DNA of 64,000 nucleotides, taken from positions 186,001 through 250,000 of the forward strand of contig NZ_ATXT01000014.1 of assembly GCF_000421825.1 (NCBI RefSeq), written 5' to 3'. The notes beneath the pieces were generated by a model that saw only the letters and a list, made by a program, of their open reading frames with translations, did not search any database and had not been told where the DNA came from. Source of the stretch: Humibacter albus DSM 18994 (GTDB lineage Bacteria > Actinomycetota > Actinomycetes > Actinomycetales > Microbacteriaceae). The first letter of the stretch is position 1, and every line of letters begins with the position of its first letter. A program made the translations under genes and the position numbers. Positions 52,601-59,502 of this stretch are shown here, in pieces.

Positions 52601-53338
52601 TGGGATGCCGACAAGCCGCTCTCGGAGACCGCGCACGACAGGCTCTCCACGATCGCGGCGAACAACGAGCTGGGCAGCGGCATGCAGGTGGCGCTGAAAG
52701 ACCTCGAGATCCGCGGCGCCGGCAACCTGCTCGGTGGCGAGCAGTCGGGTCACATCGCGGGCGTCGGCTTCGACCTCTACCTGCGCATGATCGGTGAGGC
52801 CGTGAGCACGTTCCGCGGCGAGGTCGCCGAGGGCCAGACCGAGCTACGGCTGGAGCTGCCGGTCGACGCCCACATTCCCGAGGACTACGTGGACTCCGAG
52901 CGGCTGCGGCTCGAGGCCTACCAGAAGCTGTCGGCGGCCTCGGGGCCGAATGCGCGACCGGATGCCATCGGTTCGGTGCTCGAGGAGCTCACCGATCGCT
53001 ACGGCGAGCCTCCCGAGGCCGTCACGAACCTCATCTCGGTGTCGCGGCTGCGGCGACGGGCGCAGCAAGCCGGTTTGTCGGACGTCGTCGCGATGGGCTC
53101 CAATCTGCGCATCGCGCCCGCGGAGCTCGCGGACTCGCTGCAGGTGCGACTGCAGCGCATGTACCCGAAGTCGCGCATCGTCTCCGCGCAGAAGGTGCTG
53201 CTGGTGCCGCTGCCGGTCAAGGACGGCGAGCCGCTGCCCGACGCGGAGCTCGTCGGATGGGTGCAGGGGCTGCTCGACGCGATCTTCCCGGTGCCCGAGG
53301 GGGAGAAGGAAGACGCCGACACGGCTGCCGCGTCCTGA
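49658..53338 (+). CDS. mfd: transcription-repair coupling factor
   Basis: Mfd removes RNA polymerase stalled at DNA damage and recruits UvrA. The 1226-aa protein has the UvrB-like N-terminal domains, the RNA polymerase interaction domain near residue 524 (LKPGDFVVHETHGIGKF), the helicase motor with Walker A GDVGFGKT (about 694) and DEEQ box (about 795; IIDEEQRFG), the TRG motif region (GSGMQVALKDLEIRGAGNLLGGEQSGH) and the C-terminal autoinhibitory domain. The start is GTG 49658, leaderless. The last 340 nt are overlapped by an antisense lipoprotein reading frame. Confidence 0.97.
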   Translation: MILEGLTGALSRAQTFADALAYANRDADFSVTTGLRVPLAAALLGTRPAAKQAMLVVTATGRESESLRAALGSIDPTAEVVEFPAWETLPHERLSPSPEIVGKRLAALRRLGAWQAAQKDGHPLIVVASVRAALQPLAAGLDRLEPIVLAEGSRGHDLTGIAERLVDLAYARVDMVTRRGEFAVRGGILDVFPPTAEHPVRVDFFGDEVEQIRAFSVADQRSLPHDVPRVELAPARELLLTDAVRQRAAEMAHEFPGLQQILTKVAEGIPVEGMESLAPALVDRLVPLTDYLPDGAAIAVMAPERVAARAVSLAETNREFLEAAWSAATVGAAAPIDLASGDFLSLRQLRDAAQLSRPGAPAPDHPWWTFSGFDTGGAEPVASLAEQSVADLVESAGDYVRVNADAVPSFSGNVDGAVDHVAQRVADGWRVAIVAAGVGLVERAVQVLSDRGIAARQVEDYPQDAETGVAYVLPASVEQGFELSEAKLALIGESEFYGRTIGYDSRQVKKLGVRRKNVVDPLQLKPGDFVVHETHGIGKFVELVQREVSSGGRKSPTGSARRAVKSTREYLVLEYAPSKRGYPGDKLYVPTDQLDLLTRYVGGEAPQLSKMGGSDWAQAKGRARKAVRDIAVELVKLYSARMASKGHAFGPDTPWQRELEEAFPFVETPDQLQTIDEVKADMERAIPMDRLISGDVGFGKTEIAVRAAFKAVQDGKQVLLLVPTTLLVRQHFETFQERFAGFPVHLRQLSRFQTDREAKEVMDGLADGTVDVVIGTHRLLSKNLKLKDLGLVIIDEEQRFGVEHKDALKKLKTNVDVLAMSATPIPRTLEMAVTGIREMSTLATPPEDRHPILTFVGPHSDKQVAAAVRRELLREGQVFFVHNRVSSIQRTAAQLAELVPEARIAVAHGQMNEHALEQVVVDFWERRFDVLVCTTIIETGLDIANANTIIIDRADKYGLSQLHQLRGRVGRGRERAYAYFLWDADKPLSETAHDRLSTIAANNELGSGMQVALKDLEIRGAGNLLGGEQSGHIAGVGFDLYLRMIGEAVSTFRGEVAEGQTELRLELPVDAHIPEDYVDSERLRLEAYQKLSAASGPNARPDAIGSVLEELTDRYGEPPEAVTNLISVSRLRRRAQQAGLSDVVAMGSNLRIAPAELADSLQVRLQRMYPKSRIVSAQKVLLVPLPVKDGEPLPDAELVGWVQGLLDAIFPVPEGEKEDADTAAAS

Positions 53339-54264
53339 GATCGAGTTCCGATGGTGAGTTCTGGGATCCGGTGAATCCTGGTGATCCTTGTCAACCGGCT
53401 CGGCCCGGCTGCTACTTCGTGATCGGGATCCGGTGCTGAGCGCGTCCCTCGTCCCTCGTCGCTCGGCGCGCTTCCTGCGCTCGCCGAACCGCCCTGAGCG
53501 GGCGCACCGAGCCGAAACACCCGGTCACCTCCCCAGTACCCGAGTGCCGTTCCCGGCGGAGCGGTCGCACAGGTGGCATTCGACGGAATCTCGAACGAAT
53601 CGGCGCGGATGACTACGTCGGATGTCCGAGGCACGACCTCGTAGACCAGGCCGTTCTGCGCATTCTTCGTGGCGGAGTACTCGATGAGGTCGGCTTCGAT
53701 GTGCGCCTCGCCAGTGGCGTTGCTGCCGGTCGCCTCCTCGAATGTCAGCCCACGTGGCGTATGGGTCTTCAGGTAGTCGACGACGGAGTCCTCCGAGGCG
53801 CCGGGCACGGTCCAGAAACCGGTCACATGCGCCATCGGCTCGCACCAGAAGCTCAGCGCCAATGCGGTCGGTGCTCCCTCCGGCCTGCTCGAGGAGTGCA
53901 CGGCGCGGGGAGGAAGATCAAGGGCGGCGAGTCGGTCCCGTGCGACGGACATCGATGCGGCATCGGGGGTCACGCCCGGGCGAGGCGACGGGAACTGCGG
54001 GGCCACCGGAGGGCCTTGCGTTGCCCGCGGATTCGCGTCGGCATCGACTGGAGAGTGCAGAGGAGCCGCCGGGATCTTCGGACCTCCGTCGCCTGAGGTC
54101 AGAGCGGCGCAGCCTGCAACGTCGAAGCACAGCACGCCGAGCAGAATGACGGCAGCGCCGTGCCGTACCGCAGCATGACCCGCGGTTCTACCGCCGGCCG
54201 TGCGGCGCTGTCGGGGTGTCTGGGTCCCGCAGTCAGGCAGAGGCTCGTCATCGAGGGGGCGCAC
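52999..54264 (-). CDS. putative lipoprotein with C-terminal extension antisense to mfd
   Basis: The first 55 residues hold a hydrophobic segment and a lipobox ending VAGC (Cys52), so the protein should be lipid-anchored outside the membrane. The central 120 residues (LSFWCEPMAHVTGFWTVPG through ATAPPGTALGYWGG) look like a genuine folded domain with two Cys pairs; the family is not recognised. After about residue 250 the sequence becomes Ser/Arg/Gly-rich and runs 340 nt antisense into mfd, so the original stop was probably lost. GTG 54264 is 7 nt after minus-strand TAGTCT. It is divergent from the aldo/keto reductase. Confidence 0.6.
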   Translation of the reverse strand: MRPLDDEPLPDCGTQTPRQRRTAGGRTAGHAAVRHGAAVILLGVLCFDVAGCAALTSGDGGPKIPAAPLHSPVDADANPRATQGPPVAPQFPSPRPGVTPDAASMSVARDRLAALDLPPRAVHSSSRPEGAPTALALSFWCEPMAHVTGFWTVPGASEDSVVDYLKTHTPRGLTFEEATGSNATGEAHIEADLIEYSATKNAQNGLVYEVVPRTSDVVIRADSFEIPSNATCATAPPGTALGYWGGDRVFRLGAPAQGGSASAGSAPSDEGRGTRSAPDPDHEVAAGPSRLTRITRIHRIPELTIGTRSQDAAAVSASSFSPSGTGKIASSSPCTHPTSSASGSGSPSLTGSGTSSTFCAETMRDFGYMRCSRTCSESASSAGAMRRLEPIATTSDKPACCARRRSRDTEMRFVTASGGSP

Positions 54265-54271
54265 CCGCGTC

Positions 54272-54277
54272 AGACTA
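54272..54277 (-). promoter_or_regulatory. -10 element (TAGTCT) of a leaderless promoter
   Basis: Minus-strand TAGTCT followed by 7 nt and GTG 54264 of the lipoprotein. Confidence 0.4.
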
Positions 54278-54365
54278 CTCGCGGTCAGGAGCGATCATCC
54301 GGCCGCGCTGACCCGAGTCGGGATCCGCGTCGAGCCGCGATCACGTCCTGAACGGGCAACACCGC

Positions 54366-54371
54366 TAGCGT
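54366..54371 (+). promoter_or_regulatory. -10 element (TAGCGT) of a leaderless promoter
   Basis: TAGCGT followed by 7 nt and ATG 54379 of the aldo/keto reductase. Confidence 0.5.
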
Positions 54372-54378
54372 CGACTCC

Positions 54379-55341
54379 ATGGCAGAGATCCAATACCGCA
54401 CACTCGGGCCCAGTGGCCTCGTCGTCTCGACGGTCGGCCTGGGGTGCAACAACTTCGGCCGCACCGGTACCCGCACGCAGACGCAGGAAGGCACGAACGC
54501 GGTGATCGATGCCGCACTCGATGCCGGGATCACGTTCTTCGACACCGCCGACATCTACGGAGGAGCCGGCACGAGCGAAGCCATGATGGGCAACGCGTTG
54601 AAGGGAAAGCGCGATCGCGTGGTCGTGGCGACGAAGTTCGGCATGGACATGCAGGGAACGAATGGCCCGGACTGGGGCGTGCGCGGATCGCGACGATACG
54701 TTCGCAAGGCGGTCGAAGCATCCCTCACCCGTCTCCAGACCGACTGGATCGATCTCTACCAGTACCACCGGCCCGACAATGTGACGCCGATCGAGGAGAC
54801 GCTCGATGCGCTCGACGACCTCATTCGTGAGGGCAAAGTGCGCTACATCGGGCACTCCAACCTCTCCGGCTGGCAGATCGCGGAAGCCGAGTACCAGGCC
54901 GTGCTGCACGGCCATCCGAAGTTCATCTCGGCGCAGAACGAGTACAACCTCGTGCAACGTGAGTCGGAGCGCGAAGTGCTACCGGCCGTCAACGCGTACG
55001 GGCTCGGCTTCCTGCCGTTCTTCCCACTGAACAACGGCCTTTTCACCGGCAAGTTCTCGCGCGAAGGAGGCCCGGCCGACAGCCGCATCATGCGACAGCG
55101 CCGGTACGTCGTCGACAACGCACCGTGGGACGCGTTGGATGCCTACCAGTCGTTCTGCGATGCCCGCGGCATCACGATGCTCCAGGCCACGTTCGGCTGG
55201 CTGCTCGCACAGCCGGGGCTGACGAGTGTGATCGCCGGCGCCACCTCGCCCGAGCAGGTGGTGGCGAACGCCGAGGCGGGGACGGCGTGGCATCCGACGC
55301 CCGCCGAGGTCGAGGAGATCGCGGCACTGTTCGACGCGTAG
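54379..55341 (+). CDS. aldo/keto reductase
   Basis: A 320-aa TIM-barrel NADPH oxidoreductase. The catalytic tetrad is Asp55 (FDTADIYGG), Tyr60, Lys86 (VVATKFGMD) and His130 (DLYQYHRPD); the C-terminal cofactor region reads TSVIAGATSPEQV. It is closest in appearance to the YhdN/AKR11-type general stress reductases, but the substrate is unknown. ATG 54379 lacks a ribosome site and fits a leaderless start. A repeat array begins 20 nt after its stop codon. Confidence 0.93.
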   Translation: MAEIQYRTLGPSGLVVSTVGLGCNNFGRTGTRTQTQEGTNAVIDAALDAGITFFDTADIYGGAGTSEAMMGNALKGKRDRVVVATKFGMDMQGTNGPDWGVRGSRRYVRKAVEASLTRLQTDWIDLYQYHRPDNVTPIEETLDALDDLIREGKVRYIGHSNLSGWQIAEAEYQAVLHGHPKFISAQNEYNLVQRESEREVLPAVNAYGLGFLPFFPLNNGLFTGKFSREGGPADSRIMRQRRYVVDNAPWDALDAYQSFCDARGITMLQATFGWLLAQPGLTSVIAGATSPEQVVANAEAGTAWHPTPAEVEEIAALFDA

Positions 55342-55361
55342 GTCCCGTCGGGTTCCGTGCC

Positions 55362-55409
55362 GGCCGGGTTCGTCGTCGGCCGGGTTCGTCGTTGGCCGGG
55401 TTCGTCGTC
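55362..55409. repeat. 16-nt tandem repeat, 3 units, noncoding
   Basis: Three near-perfect units of GGCCGGGTTCGTCGTC lie just after the aldo/keto reductase stop and lead directly into the dispersed palindromic element. Confidence 0.9.
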
Positions 55410-55486
55410 GGGCCACCCGCTTGTTGTCGGGCCACCCCTGAAATGACGTGATTTCGGGGGCGGCTCGGCAACAACGGGGTGGCTCG
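55409..55486. repeat. dispersed palindromic intergenic element, copy 2
   Basis: Inverted units CGGGCCACCC (55409, 55428) followed by GGGGGCGGCTCG (55456) and GGGGTGGCTCG (55476), with TTGTTGTC/CAACAAC spacers, match copy 1 at 48670-48785 in unit and arrangement. Confidence 0.8.
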
Positions 55487-55510
55487 GCGCCCTACAAATG
55501 AGATGCCGGC

Positions 55511-55556
55511 TCGACATACTGTATCGCTAGTGCTATAACAGATGGTACAGATGTTA
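55511..55556 (+). promoter_or_regulatory. promoter and possible operator of the GntR operon
   Basis: TCGACA (55511-55516), 17 nt, TATAAC (55534-55539) is a good sigma-70 promoter. TAACA (55536-55540) and TGTTA (55552-55556) form a short inverted repeat over the -10 and start point that might be the GntR autoregulatory site. Confidence 0.5.
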
Positions 55557-55570
55557 CCGAAGGAGAGGCC

Positions 55571-56038
55571 ATGCAGATCGAGATCGATCCGCTCTCCGAC
55601 GTGCCGCTCTATCAGCAGCTGCGCGATCGCGTCGTCGAGGGCATCGCGGCCGGCGAGTTGGTTCCGGGCGACCCGCTGTCGTCGGTGCGACAGCTGGCGA
55701 TGGAGTTCGGCATCAACATCGCGACGGTCTCGAAGGGCTACGACCTGCTGCGTGCGGAAGGACTCGTGCGCACGCATCGGGCATCCGGCTCGGTCGTCGC
55801 GCGCGGCCCCCTCAGCGGGCGCCACGACGTGCAGCCCTGGACGCCGTCAGCGCGAGCAGGCTGGATCGCGAGGCTGCACACCATGCTCGCGGAGGCAGTG
55901 GCACAGGGCGAGACCGATGACGACGTGCTCGAAGCCGCGAGGGGCATCCTGACCGATCTCGCCGCGCAGCGACGCACCAACGACACGAAGAATGACAGAA
56001 CGAACACGAAGAACGACAGAACGAAAGGCAACTCATGA
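55571..56038 (+). CDS. GntR family regulator (YtrA subfamily)
   Basis: A 155-aa regulator: the N-terminal GntR winged helix (PLYQQLRDRVVEGIAAGELVPGDPLSSVRQLAMEFGINIATVSKGYDLLRAEGLVRTHRASG) is followed by a short helical tail instead of a large ligand domain, the YtrA type that usually controls its own operon of membrane or ABC genes. The tail ends in (TNDTKNDRTN)-like low complexity. ATG 55571 has GGAGAGG upstream, and the stop overlaps the next ATG by 4 nt. Confidence 0.92.
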   Translation: MQIEIDPLSDVPLYQQLRDRVVEGIAAGELVPGDPLSSVRQLAMEFGINIATVSKGYDLLRAEGLVRTHRASGSVVARGPLSGRHDVQPWTPSARAGWIARLHTMLAEAVAQGETDDDVLEAARGILTDLAAQRRTNDTKNDRTNTKNDRTKGNS

Positions 56039-57147
56039 CCGCCGTCCTCATCATCGTGCCCTCCGCGCTCGTGGTGATCGCAGCCGTCATGCTGCTCCTG
56101 CCGGCGCTGATGCCGCCGACGCTGCCGCTCGGCGTGAGCGTTCCGGTCGAGCGTCAGGCCGAGCCGGTCATCCGCACGGCGTTGAAGCGCTACCGGCTGC
56201 TGGTCGGCGTCGCGTGGCTGGTGGCCGTGATCCTGGCCGTGGCGCTCGCCGCGGTCTCACCGCTCACGGCGTCGCTCGTCCCCATCCTGCTGTTCGTCGT
56301 CGCCGCCAGCGTCGCGTACATCATCGCCCGACAGATGATCGTGCGGACCAAGCACGACGAGCAGTGGTACAAGGATGTGCCGGTGCGGCTCGTCGGATCC
56401 GTCACCGTCGATCCCGTGCACACGAGCGTTCCCGCCGGCTGGTTCGCGGCATCGCTGCTCCTGTTGGCGATCGCCACCGCGATCGGCGTCGGCGTCTACG
56501 ACAACCTGCCGCAGCAGGTTCCGGTGCACTGGGGCCTCGCGGGCGTCGCCGACCGGTTCGACGTCAAGAACGTGGGGAACGTGTTCGGCCCGCTGATCGT
56601 GGGCGTCATCGTCACGCTCGTGCTGTTCGCGCTGTCGTTCGTGAACCGCGTGGCGCCGATCCGGGCCGCAGCGTCCGCGAGCGCCGCCGACAACGAGCTG
56701 CGAGCCAGGGCGAAGCGAGCGGGCCTGGCGACACTGCTCGGCCGCATGATGTTCGTGATCGCGCTCGCGATCTCCTGGCTCTCCGTCGCGTCGTGGCTGC
56801 TGCCGGATGCACGATGGCCCGTGACGATCGGGACGATCGCCCTGCTCGTGCTCATACTGCTCGTGCTCGTCGCGTTCCTGGTGCGCTGGCGCCGCATCGT
56901 CGCCCAGGGCATCCCGAAGCCGGGAGCCGAACACGGCGGTGTGGACTCGCCCGACGACGACCGCTTCTGGAAGGCGGGCATCTTCTACGTCAACCGGGAC
57001 GATCCCGCGATCATGGTGCAACGTCGCTTCGGGGTTGGCTGGACGATGAACCTCGGGCACCCGGCCGGTGTGGCGATCGGCGTCGCGCTCGTCGCCGTCA
57101 TCGTCGGAGTCGTGGCGTTCACGATCGTGTCGAACGGGAAGGCCTGA
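56035..57147 (+). CDS. DUF1648 domain membrane protein
   Basis: A 370-aa protein with about six membrane helices. The central part (PQQVPVHWGLAGVADRF) is the DUF1648 signature, and the C-terminal segment with FWKAGIFYVNRDDPAIMVQRRFGVGWTMN resembles DUF5808. Such proteins appear in GntR-controlled operons (SdpI-like immunity and related). It is coupled by a 4-nt overlap to the GntR regulator and followed after 3 nt by a CPBP protease. Confidence 0.88.
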   Translation: MTAVLIIVPSALVVIAAVMLLLPALMPPTLPLGVSVPVERQAEPVIRTALKRYRLLVGVAWLVAVILAVALAAVSPLTASLVPILLFVVAASVAYIIARQMIVRTKHDEQWYKDVPVRLVGSVTVDPVHTSVPAGWFAASLLLLAIATAIGVGVYDNLPQQVPVHWGLAGVADRFDVKNVGNVFGPLIVGVIVTLVLFALSFVNRVAPIRAAASASAADNELRARAKRAGLATLLGRMMFVIALAISWLSVASWLLPDARWPVTIGTIALLVLILLVLVAFLVRWRRIVAQGIPKPGAEHGGVDSPDDDRFWKAGIFYVNRDDPAIMVQRRFGVGWTMNLGHPAGVAIGVALVAVIVGVVAFTIVSNGKA

Positions 57148-57150
57148 GGC

Positions 57151-58125
57151 ATGGAGTCGTCGGAAGCAGCGCAGACTATCGTGAGTGGGCGCCCGAGCCC
57201 GTTCCCGCGCCGGGTTCCGTGGATGGCCGTCGGTGCGTTCGTCGTGATCGCGTTCGGTCTCGCGTGGCTGATCGATCTGCCGCTCTGGACCAGCGGCCGG
57301 GGACTGGCGACGCCCGGCGCGGTCTTCCTCATCGCCCTGTCGATGTACGCCCCGGGAGCAGCAGCACTCGTGGTGTCGTTCTTCGTGCAGAAGCCGCGCC
57401 CGAGGCCACTGCCGGAGTACCTCGGCCTCTGGCCCCTGCGCCCGGCGAAACGGGTGCTGCTGCCCACCCTGGCCGGACTGCTGGGGAGCATCCTGCTCGT
57501 CATCGTCGGCGTCTTCGTCGCGGCGGCGTTCGGGCTCGTCCAGCTCGACCTGGTGCACTTCTCGGCCTTCGCGCAGACGCTCGCGAAGGCGTCCGGCGGT
57601 CGCGCCATTCCGATCCCGGTGGGCGTGCTGGTGCTGATCCAGCTCATCGCGCTGCCGTTCGCCTCTCTCGTGAACGCGTTCGCCACCATCGGCGAGGAAC
57701 TCGGCTGGCGCGGCTGGCTTCTACCCAGCCTGCGGCCGCTGGGCACCTGGCCGGCGCTCGTCATCAGCGGCGCGGTGTGGGGGCTCTGGCATGCGCCGGT
57801 CATTCTGCTCGGTTACGACTTCGCTCAGCCGAACCTGCTCGGGCTGCTGATGATGGTCGGCGGATGCCTGTTGTTCGGCATCCTCCTCGGCTGGCTGCGC
57901 CTGCGCAGCGGCTCGGTGTGGCCGAGCGTGTTCGCTCACGCCGGCTTCAACGGCGCAGCCGGCGTTCTCGGGCTTCTCGCGGCGGCCGGAGCGGCGCCGA
58001 GCGCCGTCGTCGTCGGTCCGCTCGGTCTTGTGCCGTGGGCCGTGATGGCCGTCGTGATCGCGGTGCTGGCGCTCAGCGGACAGTTCCGGAAGCAGCCGCG
58101 CCTGGGGACTCACTCCGCTCGCTGA
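57151..58125 (+). CDS. CPBP family intramembrane glutamic endopeptidase
   Basis: A 324-aa multi-pass membrane protein. The catalytic pair GEELGWRGWLLP (Glu182, Glu183, Arg187) and WGLWHAP (His214) and a later FAHAGFNGAAG (His) are those of the CPBP/Abi (CAAX protease and bacteriocin-processing) family. It is third in the GntR-DUF1648 operon; together these could be a bacteriocin-immunity or membrane-stress module (inference). It overlaps the convergent nhaA gene by 53 nt. Confidence 0.9.
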   Translation: MESSEAAQTIVSGRPSPFPRRVPWMAVGAFVVIAFGLAWLIDLPLWTSGRGLATPGAVFLIALSMYAPGAAALVVSFFVQKPRPRPLPEYLGLWPLRPAKRVLLPTLAGLLGSILLVIVGVFVAAAFGLVQLDLVHFSAFAQTLAKASGGRAIPIPVGVLVLIQLIALPFASLVNAFATIGEELGWRGWLLPSLRPLGTWPALVISGAVWGLWHAPVILLGYDFAQPNLLGLLMMVGGCLLFGILLGWLRLRSGSVWPSVFAHAGFNGAAGVLGLLAAAGAAPSAVVVGPLGLVPWAVMAVVIAVLALSGQFRKQPRLGTHSAR

Positions 58126-59299
58126 ACTCCTGGTCGTGCAGCCGGCGATAGCCCCTGGCTCGAAGCGCGACGGCGGTCCCACCGGCGACGATCGCGATCG
58201 ACGATCCGAGCAGCACGCCGAGCACTCCTTCGTCGCGCACCGTCGCGTCGCCCGCGAACGCGAGCTCGTTCATGAGCAGCGAGACCGTGAAGCCGATGCC
58301 GCCGAGCGCGGCGACGACGAGCGCATCGATGAGTCCGAGCCCGGGGGATGCTTCGCGCGGCCCGATCTTGCCGCCGAGCCATCCGCCGAGCGTGATGCCC
58401 ACCAGCTTGCCCACCGGCAGCGCCACGAGGATGCCCCAGAACGCCGGAGACAATGCGCTGACGGGCACCGCCGGCACGGCGACGAGAGCGGCCGAGAAAG
58501 CGAACAACGGCAGGACGAGTCCGTTCGACCACGGCTCGAGCACGTGCGCGGTGCGGCGGGCAGGCGTCCCCGCCATCGCGAGCCCGAGGGCGACACCCGC
58601 GATGGTGGCGTGCACGCCGGAGGCATGCACGAGCATCCAGGTGACGATGCCGACCAGCACCATGAGTGCCGCCACGGCCGCTCGCGCCTGGCGCCGCATG
58701 CCACCGGCACCAGGACGGCGCAGGAGCCGACTCAGCAGGCCGAACACGACAACGCCGAGCGCCGCGAACATCAGGTCGAGGGGGTTCGGGTGCTTGGTGA
58801 AGAAGACGGCGATGATGAGGATCGCGATCAGGTCGTCGAGCACCGCGAGCGCCATCAAGAACACACGGATGCGGCGGGGCAGCCCGCGCCCGAAGATCGC
58901 CAGAACTCCGAGCGCGAATGCGATGTCGGTCGCCGTGGGGATGGGCCAGCCGTCCTGCCACCTGCTGCTGGCGGTGAACGCCAGATACACCAGGGCCGGT
59001 GCCGCGACTCCGCACACCGCGGCGATGGCCGGGTGCAGTGCGCGGTGCCACGAGCTCAGCTCGCCCGCCGTCAGCTCGTGTCGCAGCTCGATCGCCACGA
59101 TGAAGAAGAACATCGCCAGCAGGCCGTCGCTGATCCAGCCGCCGACACTCAGGTCGAGGTCCAGAACGGCCGGCCCGCCGGTCGCCGCCTTGGCGGCCTG
59201 CAGCGCGGGCCCGATCGGGGTGTTCGCCAGCACGAGGCCGAGCACGGCAGCGCCGAGCAACAGTGCGGCCGCCACGCGTTCGGAACGGACCAGGCTCAT
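58073..59299 (-). CDS. nhaA: Na+/H+ antiporter NhaA
   Basis: A 408-aa antiporter that exchanges internal sodium for external protons. The NhaA landmarks are present: GGWISDGLLAMFFFIVAIELRHE, the unwound-helix motif PTATDIAFALG (121-131), the ion-binding pair VLDDLIAI (Asp155, Asp156) and GIGFTVSLLMNELAF. ATG 59299 has AGAGGC 6 nt upstream on the coding strand; ATG 59314 is an alternative. The 3' end overlaps the CPBP gene. Confidence 0.94.
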   Translation of the reverse strand: MSLVRSERVAAALLLGAAVLGLVLANTPIGPALQAAKAATGGPAVLDLDLSVGGWISDGLLAMFFFIVAIELRHELTAGELSSWHRALHPAIAAVCGVAAPALVYLAFTASSRWQDGWPIPTATDIAFALGVLAIFGRGLPRRIRVFLMALAVLDDLIAILIIAVFFTKHPNPLDLMFAALGVVVFGLLSRLLRRPGAGGMRRQARAAVAALMVLVGIVTWMLVHASGVHATIAGVALGLAMAGTPARRTAHVLEPWSNGLVLPLFAFSAALVAVPAVPVSALSPAFWGILVALPVGKLVGITLGGWLGGKIGPREASPGLGLIDALVVAALGGIGFTVSLLMNELAFAGDATVRDEGVLGVLLGSSIAIVAGGTAVALRARGYRRLHDQEFSERSESPGAAASGTVR

Positions 59300-59502
59300 G
59301 GGCACGCCTCTCATCGGAACCGCGAAGGCGGATGCCACCTGAAGAAGAATCGCGGGCCGACCAGACTTCCCGGCACACCGGTGCCGAGTCTATCGGGCAT
59401 CCGCGTGTCCTTCACCGTCCCCGGATCCGCGCCGCCACGCAGAGGACCCGGCCCTCGAGGTCGCGCAGCACGTGGCACGATGAGGGCGACGAGGGGAGTG
59501 TG

